Positions 8,480 through 16,098 of a DNA stretch of 64,000 bases are shown one piece after another. A program made the position numbers and the translations under genes. The notes beneath the pieces were generated by a model that was not told where the DNA came from, ran no database searches, and saw only the letters and a list, made by a program, of their open reading frames with translations. Position 1 is the first letter of the stretch; every line of letters starts with the position of its first letter. Source of the stretch: JABMMZ01 sp044373665 (GTDB lineage: Bacteria; Bacteroidota; Bacteroidia; NS11-12g; UBA955); assembly GCA_044373665.1 (NCBI GenBank), contig JBIPNH010000002.1, positions 1-64,000 on the forward strand. Reading direction: 5' to 3'.

Positions 8480-10525
8480 TTATCTTATTTCAATATTGAA
8501 GATAACAAATCCTTTGATAAGGTCACCATTTCCTTCTGTATCATTGTAGGCAAATTGTATTTTATTTTCACCATTTAAAAACAAGGAAGCATCCACTTCG
8601 GCAACACAATAGTCAATTTGATTGGGTTTGCCATTGCTTTTTATAGGAACTGCTTTATTGGAGTTGTCGTTTATAATGACATAAGCTTCTGAATTGCTGT
8701 CTATACCTTGTGCAAGTAAATAAAGATTTACTTTGGGAGGTAAAGCGGCACGGTTGATATTGATTCCAAAGGGAGAAGAGGCAGATTGATTAGGGTTTTT
8801 TCCCAATTCAAACACAAAGGCACTTTGGTAATGTTTTGGTTTGGCCTTATTCCAACTAAACACTTTAACTGCGCCATCTGTACAAGCCTCAAAATGGTAA
8901 GTAAAGTTTTGTTCTACAAATTGTTTGGCCCTAGGATCTGTTAATGCGTTGTCAAAATAATAATCAGCTAATAACCAACCACGAGGATTGTTTTGATAAG
9001 TTTTTACTAATTGTTCGTATGTGTAAGCACTTTTTTCTCTTTTGTCAGAAAGGTTAGGGACGTATTTTTTCTGAGCTGCATCGAAGTGCATTTGGCGAAA
9101 CCAAACCACTGTGTCTAATTGCAAATAAAAACTAGGTGCTTGTTGAACAGTTGCCATTACAACATCCCCTTTTTGGTATTGCTCTTTGATAAATAGACAG
9201 GGCTGTTTCCAATTAACAAAGTGAATTTCCGATATTTCTTTGGGAACAACATTGCCATGATTCTCTGTTTTTAACATTTCGGAAATTTCTTTTCTTTTGC
9301 TAACACCCAAGCTTAAAAAAACAAAAAGAATCAGCATGACATTTCTGTAGGAAGTATTGTTTTCAGAAAAAGATTGACTCAATGACTTAGCTGCTACAAA
9401 TGCAATGAAATAAAGGGCATAAGCCGCACTTATCATATAGACAGGATAAATATAAGTAAGGTATTTGGCATGAACAGGCTCTCTAAATACATAACTCATA
9501 AGTAGGAAAGGAACTACAAATGTGGAAATTAGGAAATAGGATAGTTTTCGGTTTTTGATAAACGAAACAACAAAACCAATCCAAGCAAAGTATTTCAGAC
9601 CCTTAAAATCGGTATTAATAACACCTAAGTACACGTCTAAAGATTTGGAGGAATTTTCACCAGAAAATTGAACCATTACTTCCTTCATATTTGGCAGAAT
9701 TAATGTGGCAATATTAGGAGGCAAAAAGAGTTCTATAATGGGGCGCATTATTTGATTTCCAAAAGGAGTAAGAAGCAATATAATAGCGGTAATATTGAGA
9801 ACAAACAAAAGATTGTAAACATTAAATTGCCAAGGTTTACTTGTTTTTGTTATCCAAGAGTCTATAGCTGCCAAGGTGCCATACATACCTGCAGAAAAAA
9901 TGAATAAGAAACAGATTAATTGGCTCATCATAGAAAGAGCGAGTGCTAAAATTAACCATGGAATATACTTTGAATTAATCCCAAATTTCGACAATGCATT
10001 TTCTGTTTTCGATTTTGATTCTAGTAGTAGCCAAAAAACCAATAATAGCGGCATATAAAAAGTAGCCACCATACCATAAGGGCGGTCAACTCTACTCCAA
10101 AAAACAAGATATAGAGAGACAGTACAGAACAAAGCAGCCATTAAACCAACTCTGAAATTGGCGATTTTATCACCTAATACGTACACAGTCGGGATAAGAG
10201 CAGCCCCCAACAGTGCAACAGGAAAACGCATTGCAAATTCATTTTTCCCTAGTATAAAACTAAAAAGGGTATTAAACCAAGTTAGCAAAATACCATTGTT
10301 TTCACCATGCTTAAATTTGCCATTGATAGCAGCAATTGCATGCATGTATTCATCCACCCAAAGTGATAAAAACCCAATACGGTATAAACGTAAAAATAGG
10401 GCAAATACTGCCAAAGCTATCGCAATTTTGAGTGCGTTTTTTTCAATAAAAGAAACAGTCGATTTGGGTTTAACGCTTGTGTTATTTTTAACAACAGTTT
10501 TTTTAGGCGCTGTTTGTTTATTCAT
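8480..10525 (-). CDS. GT39-family (ArnT/PMT-like) membrane glycosyltransferase
   Basis: A 681-residue protein with about 10-12 hydrophobic segments in the first two thirds and a soluble C-terminal region. The first extracytoplasmic loop has the WVDEY acidic pair (around residue 56-60) expected of the GT-C catalytic loop, and a later RVDRPYG motif is common to this group. Such enzymes take a sugar from a polyprenyl-phosphate donor on the periplasmic face of the inner membrane and add it to lipid, protein or glycan. It is the last gene of an epimerase-GT2-GT39 operon, 2 nt after the GT2 stop; a GT2 that makes polyprenyl-phosphate sugar is a natural donor source. Acceptor and sugar are unknown. 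Confidence 0.82.
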   Translation of the reverse strand: MNKQTAPKKTVVKNNTSVKPKSTVSFIEKNALKIAIALAVFALFLRLYRIGFLSLWVDEYMHAIAAINGKFKHGENNGILLTWFNTLFSFILGKNEFAMRFPVALLGAALIPTVYVLGDKIANFRVGLMAALFCTVSLYLVFWSRVDRPYGMVATFYMPLLLVFWLLLESKSKTENALSKFGINSKYIPWLILALALSMMSQLICFLFIFSAGMYGTLAAIDSWITKTSKPWQFNVYNLLFVLNITAIILLLTPFGNQIMRPIIELFLPPNIATLILPNMKEVMVQFSGENSSKSLDVYLGVINTDFKGLKYFAWIGFVVSFIKNRKLSYFLISTFVVPFLLMSYVFREPVHAKYLTYIYPVYMISAAYALYFIAFVAAKSLSQSFSENNTSYRNVMLILFVFLSLGVSKRKEISEMLKTENHGNVVPKEISEIHFVNWKQPCLFIKEQYQKGDVVMATVQQAPSFYLQLDTVVWFRQMHFDAAQKKYVPNLSDKREKSAYTYEQLVKTYQNNPRGWLLADYYFDNALTDPRAKQFVEQNFTYHFEACTDGAVKVFSWNKAKPKHYQSAFVFELGKNPNQSASSPFGININRAALPPKVNLYLLAQGIDSNSEAYVIINDNSNKAVPIKSNGKPNQIDYCVAEVDASLFLNGENKIQFAYNDTEGNGDLIKGFVIFNIEIR

Positions 10526-10527
10526 GA

Positions 10528-11286
10528 TTAATTAACAAAAAATCTTTTAACAATTAGAATGAGTGTTTTTTTGATAGTTCTTCCAACATTCATTTTACTC
10601 ATACCCCCTTTTTGGTCGTATCTTAAAATGAGAGGAGTTTCTCCAAATAATAGTTTTCTTTTTCTTAGTTTTAATAATATGTCGACCAAAGCTTGAAAAC
10701 CATCTTGGTCAAAAAACCTGTCGCCATATTCATCCATTGCACTTTTAAGTACATCGGCACGAATAGCTCTGTAGCCGCAGGTATAATCTTTAACACCTTT
10801 GATAGGGTAGGTTATTCTAAAAATAATAGAGGCTAAGATACTCAGTAATTTTCTGTACCAAACCAAACCAATAACCCTAGCACCCGGTTGAAATCTTGAG
10901 GCAATAACAACATCATGTCCCTCAATAATCATTCTCATGAGTCTTAAAATAAGTCCAGGATTATGGGTAGCATCAGCATCCATTGTGATGATAATGTCAT
11001 TTTTATTAGAGTCATTGACAGCCCTGTATAATCCATCTCGGATGGTGGCTCCCAAACCTTGATTAACCTCGTGAACGATAAGTTCAATAGGCATAGTTTC
11101 AGACATTTTTTTAACTATTTCTTCGGTTTTATCTCTGCTGCCATCGTTTACTACAAATACCTTATAGTCTGTTTTGCTATCATTTTCTAATGCAAATTGT
11201 ATTTGCGAAAGGAGGTCGCCTATATTTTCTTCTTCATTGTATGCGGGTAATACAACTAATATTCGTCTTGAAATATTGAATGTCAT
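10528..11286 (-). CDS. GT2 glycosyltransferase, polyprenyl-phosphate mannose/glucose synthase-like
   Basis: A 252-residue cytosolic GT-A enzyme. It has the N-terminal VLPAYNEEENIGDLL nucleotide-binding start (residues 12-26), NDGSRDKTEEIV, and the metal-binding TMDADATHNPG segment (about 100-110), plus a GYRAIRADVL block typical of DPM1-like transferases. There is no clear C-terminal transmembrane pair. The likely reaction is transfer of a hexose from a nucleotide sugar to polyprenyl phosphate, which would feed the downstream GT39 enzyme. The gene abuts the epimerase (stop and start adjacent), so translation is probably coupled. Confidence 0.85.
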   Translation of the reverse strand: MTFNISRRILVVLPAYNEEENIGDLLSQIQFALENDSKTDYKVFVVNDGSRDKTEEIVKKMSETMPIELIVHEVNQGLGATIRDGLYRAVNDSNKNDIIITMDADATHNPGLILRLMRMIIEGHDVVIASRFQPGARVIGLVWYRKLLSILASIIFRITYPIKGVKDYTCGYRAIRADVLKSAMDEYGDRFFDQDGFQALVDILLKLRKRKLLFGETPLILRYDQKGGMSKMNVGRTIKKTLILIVKRFFVN

Positions 11287-12282
11287 TTATTCGAAATAGT
11301 TTTTTAAAGATTTAACTTTATCGTAGTTTTCTTTGTACCATTTAATGGTTTTTTGCAACCCTTCTTCGATATTTACTTTGGGTTGATAGCCCAATTCTGA
11401 AGCTGATTTGGAAGTATCCGATACTCTGTCTTTTACTTTGTCCCATGCTCTAGCTGGTTTAAAAATAATATTTGATAAAGAACCTGTAGCTTCTTTTATT
11501 ATTTCCGACATTTTTAGGATTTCAGTTTTTGTTCCTGTACCACCATTAAAAATTTCACCGTCTTTGTTTGGTCCAAGTGCCGCAGAAATCATTAAATCAA
11601 TAAGATCATCTACATAAGTAAAATCTCTAGTTTCTTTTCCGGTTCCTGTAATGATTAAATCTTCATTATTTAACGCTTTTTCAATAAAATTAGGAATAAC
11701 ATTTCGGTATTTTCCGGCAAGTTCGTATGGTCCATAAGTGTTAAAAATACGAATAGAAACGGTAGGAACATGAAACAAGTGAGCGTAATATTGTGTGTAA
11801 AGTTCGGCTGTATATTTATTGATAGAGTAGGGCGTTTCCGAAGGATAAATAAAAGTATTTTCATCCATTTGCTCGGCAGTACCATAAACACAACTACTGC
11901 TTGCATAAACAAATTTTTGCAAACTTTTGTGTGATTTTAGTATTTCCAACAAACCAACAGTTCCTACAATGTTTGTTTGAATGTCACTGAATGGGTGGTC
12001 AACAGAGTTTTGATTTGCAAAATGGGCTGCCAAATGAAAAACATAATCAAACTCATGTTGATTAATTACAAAGTTTAGTTTGTCCATTTTATCAATGTCC
12101 ATTCCCACAAAAACAATGCGTGGATCATTAGGTAAAAACACAGACATACCCGAGGATTGATTGTCCATAATGAGTATTTTTGATACATTCTCGGACAAGA
12201 GTTTTCGGACCAAATTGTTGCCAATAAAACCGGCCCCTCCAGTTACAAGTACTCTTGCGTTTTTAAGCGTTGCTTTTTCCAT
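11287..12282 (-). CDS. NAD-dependent sugar epimerase/dehydratase (extended SDR)
   Basis: A 331-residue extended short-chain dehydrogenase. The Rossmann motif TGGAGFIG lies at about 14-21, the catalytic tyrosine-lysine pair is in YSINKYTAE, and the serine region is ASSSCVYG. This fits UDP-glucose/GlcNAc 4-epimerases or dTDP/GDP-sugar dehydratases; the exact substrate cannot be assigned. It is first in the operon with GT2 and GT39, consistent with supplying a modified nucleotide sugar for a surface glycan. A TAnnTTTG box lies 42 nt upstream. Confidence 0.85.
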   Translation of the reverse strand: MEKATLKNARVLVTGGAGFIGNNLVRKLLSENVSKILIMDNQSSGMSVFLPNDPRIVFVGMDIDKMDKLNFVINQHEFDYVFHLAAHFANQNSVDHPFSDIQTNIVGTVGLLEILKSHKSLQKFVYASSSCVYGTAEQMDENTFIYPSETPYSINKYTAELYTQYYAHLFHVPTVSIRIFNTYGPYELAGKYRNVIPNFIEKALNNEDLIITGTGKETRDFTYVDDLIDLMISAALGPNKDGEIFNGGTGTKTEILKMSEIIKEATGSLSNIIFKPARAWDKVKDRVSDTSKSASELGYQPKVNIEEGLQKTIKWYKENYDKVKSLKNYFE

Positions 12283-12324
12283 ACCTAAATTGGTTTCGAA
12301 TCTAATTTAAAACCTTAGGTTTTA

Positions 12325-12332
12325 CAAATTTA
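12325..12332 (-). promoter_or_regulatory. -7 box (TAAATTTG) for the epimerase-GT2-GT39 operon
   Basis: Consensus TAnnTTTG on the minus strand, 42 nt before the epimerase ATG at 12282 and just past the stop of the upstream regulator gene. Confidence 0.5.
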
Positions 12333-12333
12333 T

Positions 12334-13350
12334 TTAAGCTTCCGAAAGGATGTGTTGTTTTAATTCATCAATTTGCTTGTAGATGCTTTTGAAGAATTGA
12401 TTTCTTTGTTTTTCGGAAACACCACTTACGAGGGTCGATTTAGCTAAAATATTATTCAACCATTGTTCATTTTGTTGATTAAAATTAGCATTGGTAGTTT
12501 GCATAAAATTAAACGAACTATAACTGATAAAGGAAGCTGACACTTGTTTGGATTTCGCCAAAATACAATTGGTGCCAATCATTACATCACTCAAATAAAA
12601 CTGCAATTTAGTGGATGTCATGCTGTCATTTTGGTTGAATTTGTAACCCATGTCACAGTTTTTTTGAATTAAATGAATCATGGATTCTAACTGAGTGATG
12701 ATTTCTAACACACTTTCGGTTTTGTCAAAAAAGCCAGCATCATAATAATATTTTATCTGTTTAATGGTGCTAATAACGGTTTCGTTTGTCCAAACTTCGG
12801 TGGAATCAATGGTTTGATAGGTTAAGAAGATTTTTTTAGCAGTATTAATTATTTCCTCAGGTAAGTCAATTTTCTCATAATGTTTGTATTGAAATTCGGA
12901 AACATTCATCAATGATTTTAACCAATATTTGATTTTAAAATCCATTAATTGAGGAAATCCAAAGTGATAAAATACCGGAATATCTTCAGCAGCAAAAGTA
13001 ATATGAACATCTTCCATAGAGGCTAATCTCTCAAGATTGGTAAGCATGTTATTTAGATATGAAAGATAAGATTCTGTGTCGCTATTGAGGTGGTTTACAG
13101 TGAATGAAACTACATTGTTCAATTCGGTATTCATCGATTCAAAGGGAATTTTAAAATATTCAACTATTTTAGAGGTTTCATTCAACGTATAATCTGTTTC
13201 ATTTCTTAACCTTCGGTAGGCACTATCCAAACTAATGTCTAAAAGTTCGCTCAATTCCCTAGCTAATGATATATTAGCAGGAACATGATTTTCAAGAATT
13301 TGATTAAAAGTTTCTTGGAAATTTTTTGCATTTTTTACTTTTACACTCAT
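12334..13350 (-). CDS. Helix-turn-helix protein with large uncharacterised C-terminal domain
   Basis: A 338-residue protein. The N-terminal 70 residues read as a helix-turn-helix: ARELSELLDISLDSAYRRLRNE (about 29-50) has the spacing of an XRE/BetR-like DNA-binding domain. The remaining 260 residues are mostly helical, with no membrane segment and no motif I recognise; they may bind a ligand or partner. It resembles a type of regulator common in Bacteroidota that has no assigned role. It is divergent from the S41 protease gene, with 232 bp between them, so it could control that gene, itself or the glycan operon downstream. Confidence 0.7.
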   Translation of the reverse strand: MSVKVKNAKNFQETFNQILENHVPANISLARELSELLDISLDSAYRRLRNETDYTLNETSKIVEYFKIPFESMNTELNNVVSFTVNHLNSDTESYLSYLNNMLTNLERLASMEDVHITFAAEDIPVFYHFGFPQLMDFKIKYWLKSLMNVSEFQYKHYEKIDLPEEIINTAKKIFLTYQTIDSTEVWTNETVISTIKQIKYYYDAGFFDKTESVLEIITQLESMIHLIQKNCDMGYKFNQNDSMTSTKLQFYLSDVMIGTNCILAKSKQVSASFISYSSFNFMQTTNANFNQQNEQWLNNILAKSTLVSGVSEKQRNQFFKSIYKQIDELKQHILSEA

Positions 13351-13369
13351 ATTGCTTTAATGTTTAATG

Positions 13370-13377
13370 CAAATCTA
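13370..13377 (-). promoter_or_regulatory. -7 box (TAGATTTG) for the HTH gene
   Basis: Consensus TAnnTTTG on the minus strand, 19 nt before the ATG at 13350. Confidence 0.5.
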
Positions 13378-13569
13378 TTGTTTTTCGTAATTAAAATTTA
13401 TTTTTTTTAAATTATTGAAAAAATATTGGTGATTACAGTTTTTAATTAACTTATTAAATGATTTTCTCTCAAATAATATATTTTAAAACAATTAACGAAT
13501 TATTATACTTGACGTTATCTGGGAACTTAAGATACAATGAGGTTAGTTTTTAAATTCCTTAAGTTTTGT

Positions 13570-13577
13570 TATTTTTG
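13570..13577 (+). promoter_or_regulatory. -7 box (TATTTTTG) for the S41 protease gene
   Basis: Consensus TAnnTTTG ending 5 nt before the ATG at 13583. If transcription begins about 4-6 nt past the box, the mRNA starts at or within a base or two of the start codon. Confidence 0.55.
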
Positions 13578-13582
13578 TAAAG

Positions 13583-15220
13583 ATGTTAAATAAGAACAAA
13601 ATTATATTATTGGCCATTTTATCAGTTTCACTTCTTGGTTTTAAAGCGGCGGATGATTATTTTGAAATTAGTAAGCAAATAGAAATATTTGGTTCTGTTT
13701 ATAAAACCGTAAACCGCGATTATGTAGACGATGTAAAACCTGGAGATTTAATGAAAGTTGGTATTGATGCTATGTTAGCTTCACTTGATCCTTATACTAA
13801 TTTTTATTCTGAAAGTCAGGCAGAAGACGCCATGATGATGCGAAGTGGAGAGTATGGGGGATTAGGAAGTCAAAGTGTAAAAAGAGGAGAATATACTTAT
13901 ATTACAAGTGTTTACAAAGGTTTTGCGGCTGACAAAGCTGGGTTGAAAATAGGAGATAAATTACTGGAAATTAATGGTAAAAGTTTCGTTGGTAAGTCCT
14001 CAGAGGAGGTTGGAAACGCCTTAAGAGGGGCTCCAAATACTAAAGTAACTTTGTTGGTAGAAAGAAATGGAGAGAAAAAACTATTAGAGATTTTCAGAGA
14101 AGAAATTAAAGTTAAAAATGTAACCTATTTTGGATTGGTTAATCCCGAAACGGGTTATATCCGTCTCGACCACTTTACAATGGGTGCAGGTGCTGAGGTA
14201 AAAGAAGCATTGTTGTCATTAAAAAGTAAAGGAATAAACAAGGTAATTCTTGATTTGAGAGACAATGGAGGAGGCTTGTTACACGAAGCGGTAAACATTG
14301 TAAATGTATTTATAGGTGGTGGTGAGTTGGTGGTATATTCAAAAGGACGTTCAGCTGATGCAAGTAAAAATTATAAAACCCTCGATCCTGCTACAGATGC
14401 CACTATTCCTTTGGTGGTGTTAGTGAACAACCGTTCTGCATCTGCTAGTGAGATAGTTTGTGGTGCTATTCAAGATTTTGACAGAGGTGTTGTAATAGGA
14501 GAAAATACATTTGGTAAAGGTTTGGTCCAAAATGTAAGACCCTTAGTGTACCGAACGCAAATGAAAGTTACGATTGCTAAATATTATATTCCGTCAGGGA
14601 GATGTATTCAAGAATTGGATTATAGCAATAAAAGTAAAGATGGTAAAGCACAAGTAATGCCCGACAGTTTGAAAAAGAAATTTAAAACAAAAAACGGTCG
14701 AGAAGTATTAGAAGGTGGAGGTGTTCAGCCTGATATAGAAATCAAAAAAGAAGATAAACCCGAAATTGTAGACTTACTTGAAAGAAGTTATTTGATGTTT
14801 GATTATGCCACAAAGTTTGCTTCAAGCAAAGAGTCTATTCCTTCTGCTAGTCAGTTTGTGCTTACCCCTCAAATGTACGATGAGTTTGTTCAATTTGTAA
14901 AAATGCAAAAGGATATTCAGTCGAGCGAAACGGAGAAACAGTTAGAACAATTGAAAGTAAAATTAAAGGCTAAACCCAATGTAGAATCCATTCAATCATC
15001 AATTACAGCGATAGAAAAGTTTTTGTACGACTATAAACTACAAGAAATACAAAAGCATCAAACTAGCATCAGTCAATTGTTGGCGCAAGAGATTGTTAGG
15101 CGTTATGAATATCAAGAAGGTGGTTTTATTCAATCCTTTAAACACGATCAATACATCTTAAAATCGCTTGAAATATTCAATAACTCAATGCAATATCAGC
15201 AAATTTTAAATAAGAAATAA
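13583..15220 (+). CDS. S41-family carboxy-terminal processing protease (CtpA/Prc-like)
   Basis: A 545-residue exported protease. It starts with a hydrophobic signal sequence (about 5-20), followed by an N-terminal helical domain, a PDZ domain (about 95-170, with GFAADKAGLKIGDKLLEING), and the S41 core. The catalytic serine is in NNRSASASEI (about 280-288) and the catalytic lysine in TFGKGLVQ (about 310-313). The last 130 residues are helical. CtpA-type enzymes cleave periplasmic substrates at their C-termini. The stop overlaps the TauE/SafE start by one base, so the two are co-transcribed. Confidence 0.92.
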   Translation: MLNKNKIILLAILSVSLLGFKAADDYFEISKQIEIFGSVYKTVNRDYVDDVKPGDLMKVGIDAMLASLDPYTNFYSESQAEDAMMMRSGEYGGLGSQSVKRGEYTYITSVYKGFAADKAGLKIGDKLLEINGKSFVGKSSEEVGNALRGAPNTKVTLLVERNGEKKLLEIFREEIKVKNVTYFGLVNPETGYIRLDHFTMGAGAEVKEALLSLKSKGINKVILDLRDNGGGLLHEAVNIVNVFIGGGELVVYSKGRSADASKNYKTLDPATDATIPLVVLVNNRSASASEIVCGAIQDFDRGVVIGENTFGKGLVQNVRPLVYRTQMKVTIAKYYIPSGRCIQELDYSNKSKDGKAQVMPDSLKKKFKTKNGREVLEGGGVQPDIEIKKEDKPEIVDLLERSYLMFDYATKFASSKESIPSASQFVLTPQMYDEFVQFVKMQKDIQSSETEKQLEQLKVKLKAKPNVESIQSSITAIEKFLYDYKLQEIQKHQTSISQLLAQEIVRRYEYQEGGFIQSFKHDQYILKSLEIFNNSMQYQQILNKK

Positions 15221-16038
15221 TGGATTATTTGTCGTTGTTATTCTTATTAGGGGCAGGCGTTTTCGGCGGAATATTATCGGGCTTGTTGGGTGTAGGTGGT
15301 GGATTGATTTTTATTCCTATAATACAATACATTATTCAAGACAAAGTTGCTCCCGGAGACATTGTTTCATACACGATTGGCAATAGTTTGATGATTATTT
15401 TTATAGTTGGCTTGTCGGGGTTTTTAAAACAAAGGCAATTGAAAAATACAGATACAAAAGCCACTATTTATACAGGAATTGCCGCAGTTTGCTCTTCTTT
15501 ACTTGTAACGGCATTGCTTAATATTTTTGAAATTAACGATTTGTCTATATTTAAATCGTTTTTCACATTGGTTTTAATAGTGACAATCATTAGGGTACTT
15601 ATTGGTCAATTTTCTAAAAAAAAAGATTCAGAAGTTTTAAATTTACCACCTTATAAAAAATTCATCCCTGCGGGTCTTTTTGCAGGAATAATTACATCAT
15701 TAACAGGTTTAGGTGGAGGAGTAATAATGGTACCTTATTTTAACAAAATATTAAAACTTCCCGTTCGTTTTTCTACCGGTTTGTCATTGTCTGTTATACC
15801 TATCATTGCTTTACCACTCATCATTTATTACATGGTTCAAAAGCCAGTTTTGTTGGTTTTTCCTGCCTTTCAAACTGGTTTTATGATGTGGGCAGCCATT
15901 ATTCCATTGGGTTTGTCGGCGGCAATATCAGCAAGATGGGGTATCATTCTGGCTCAAAAAATGCGACCTTCAATTATTTTGTTTCTGTTTTTGGCTTTTT
16001 CACTGTTTACCCTTTTTAGAGTACTTTTTTTTAAGTAA
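15220..16038 (+). CDS. TauE/SafE-family anion exporter
   Basis: A 272-residue membrane protein with about 8 hydrophobic segments in two homologous halves, each opening with a glycine-rich signature: GGILSGLLGVGGGLIFIP (about 17-34) and AGIITSLTGLGGGVIMVP (about 155-172). This is the pattern of sulfite/sulfonate or organic anion exporters of the inner membrane. The substrate is not readable. Its ATG lies inside the stop of the protease gene (TAATG), so it is translated as the second gene of that operon. Its 3' end faces the C25-like gene across 60 bp. Confidence 0.87.
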   Translation: MDYLSLLFLLGAGVFGGILSGLLGVGGGLIFIPIIQYIIQDKVAPGDIVSYTIGNSLMIIFIVGLSGFLKQRQLKNTDTKATIYTGIAAVCSSLLVTALLNIFEINDLSIFKSFFTLVLIVTIIRVLIGQFSKKKDSEVLNLPPYKKFIPAGLFAGIITSLTGLGGGVIMVPYFNKILKLPVRFSTGLSLSVIPIIALPLIIYYMVQKPVLLVFPAFQTGFMMWAAIIPLGLSAAISARWGIILAQKMRPSIILFLFLAFSLFTLFRVLFFK

Positions 16039-16098
16039 AAGAAGTTATTAGTATGTCGTTGATTTTTTGAGAATAATCTACTTTCTCAGCTTTCGACT

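Noticed and set aside
8480..10525. GT39 enzyme as an O-antigen ligase
   Set aside because: The DE pair in the first loop and the GT2 partner favour a GT39-type transferase; no ligase signature was seen.
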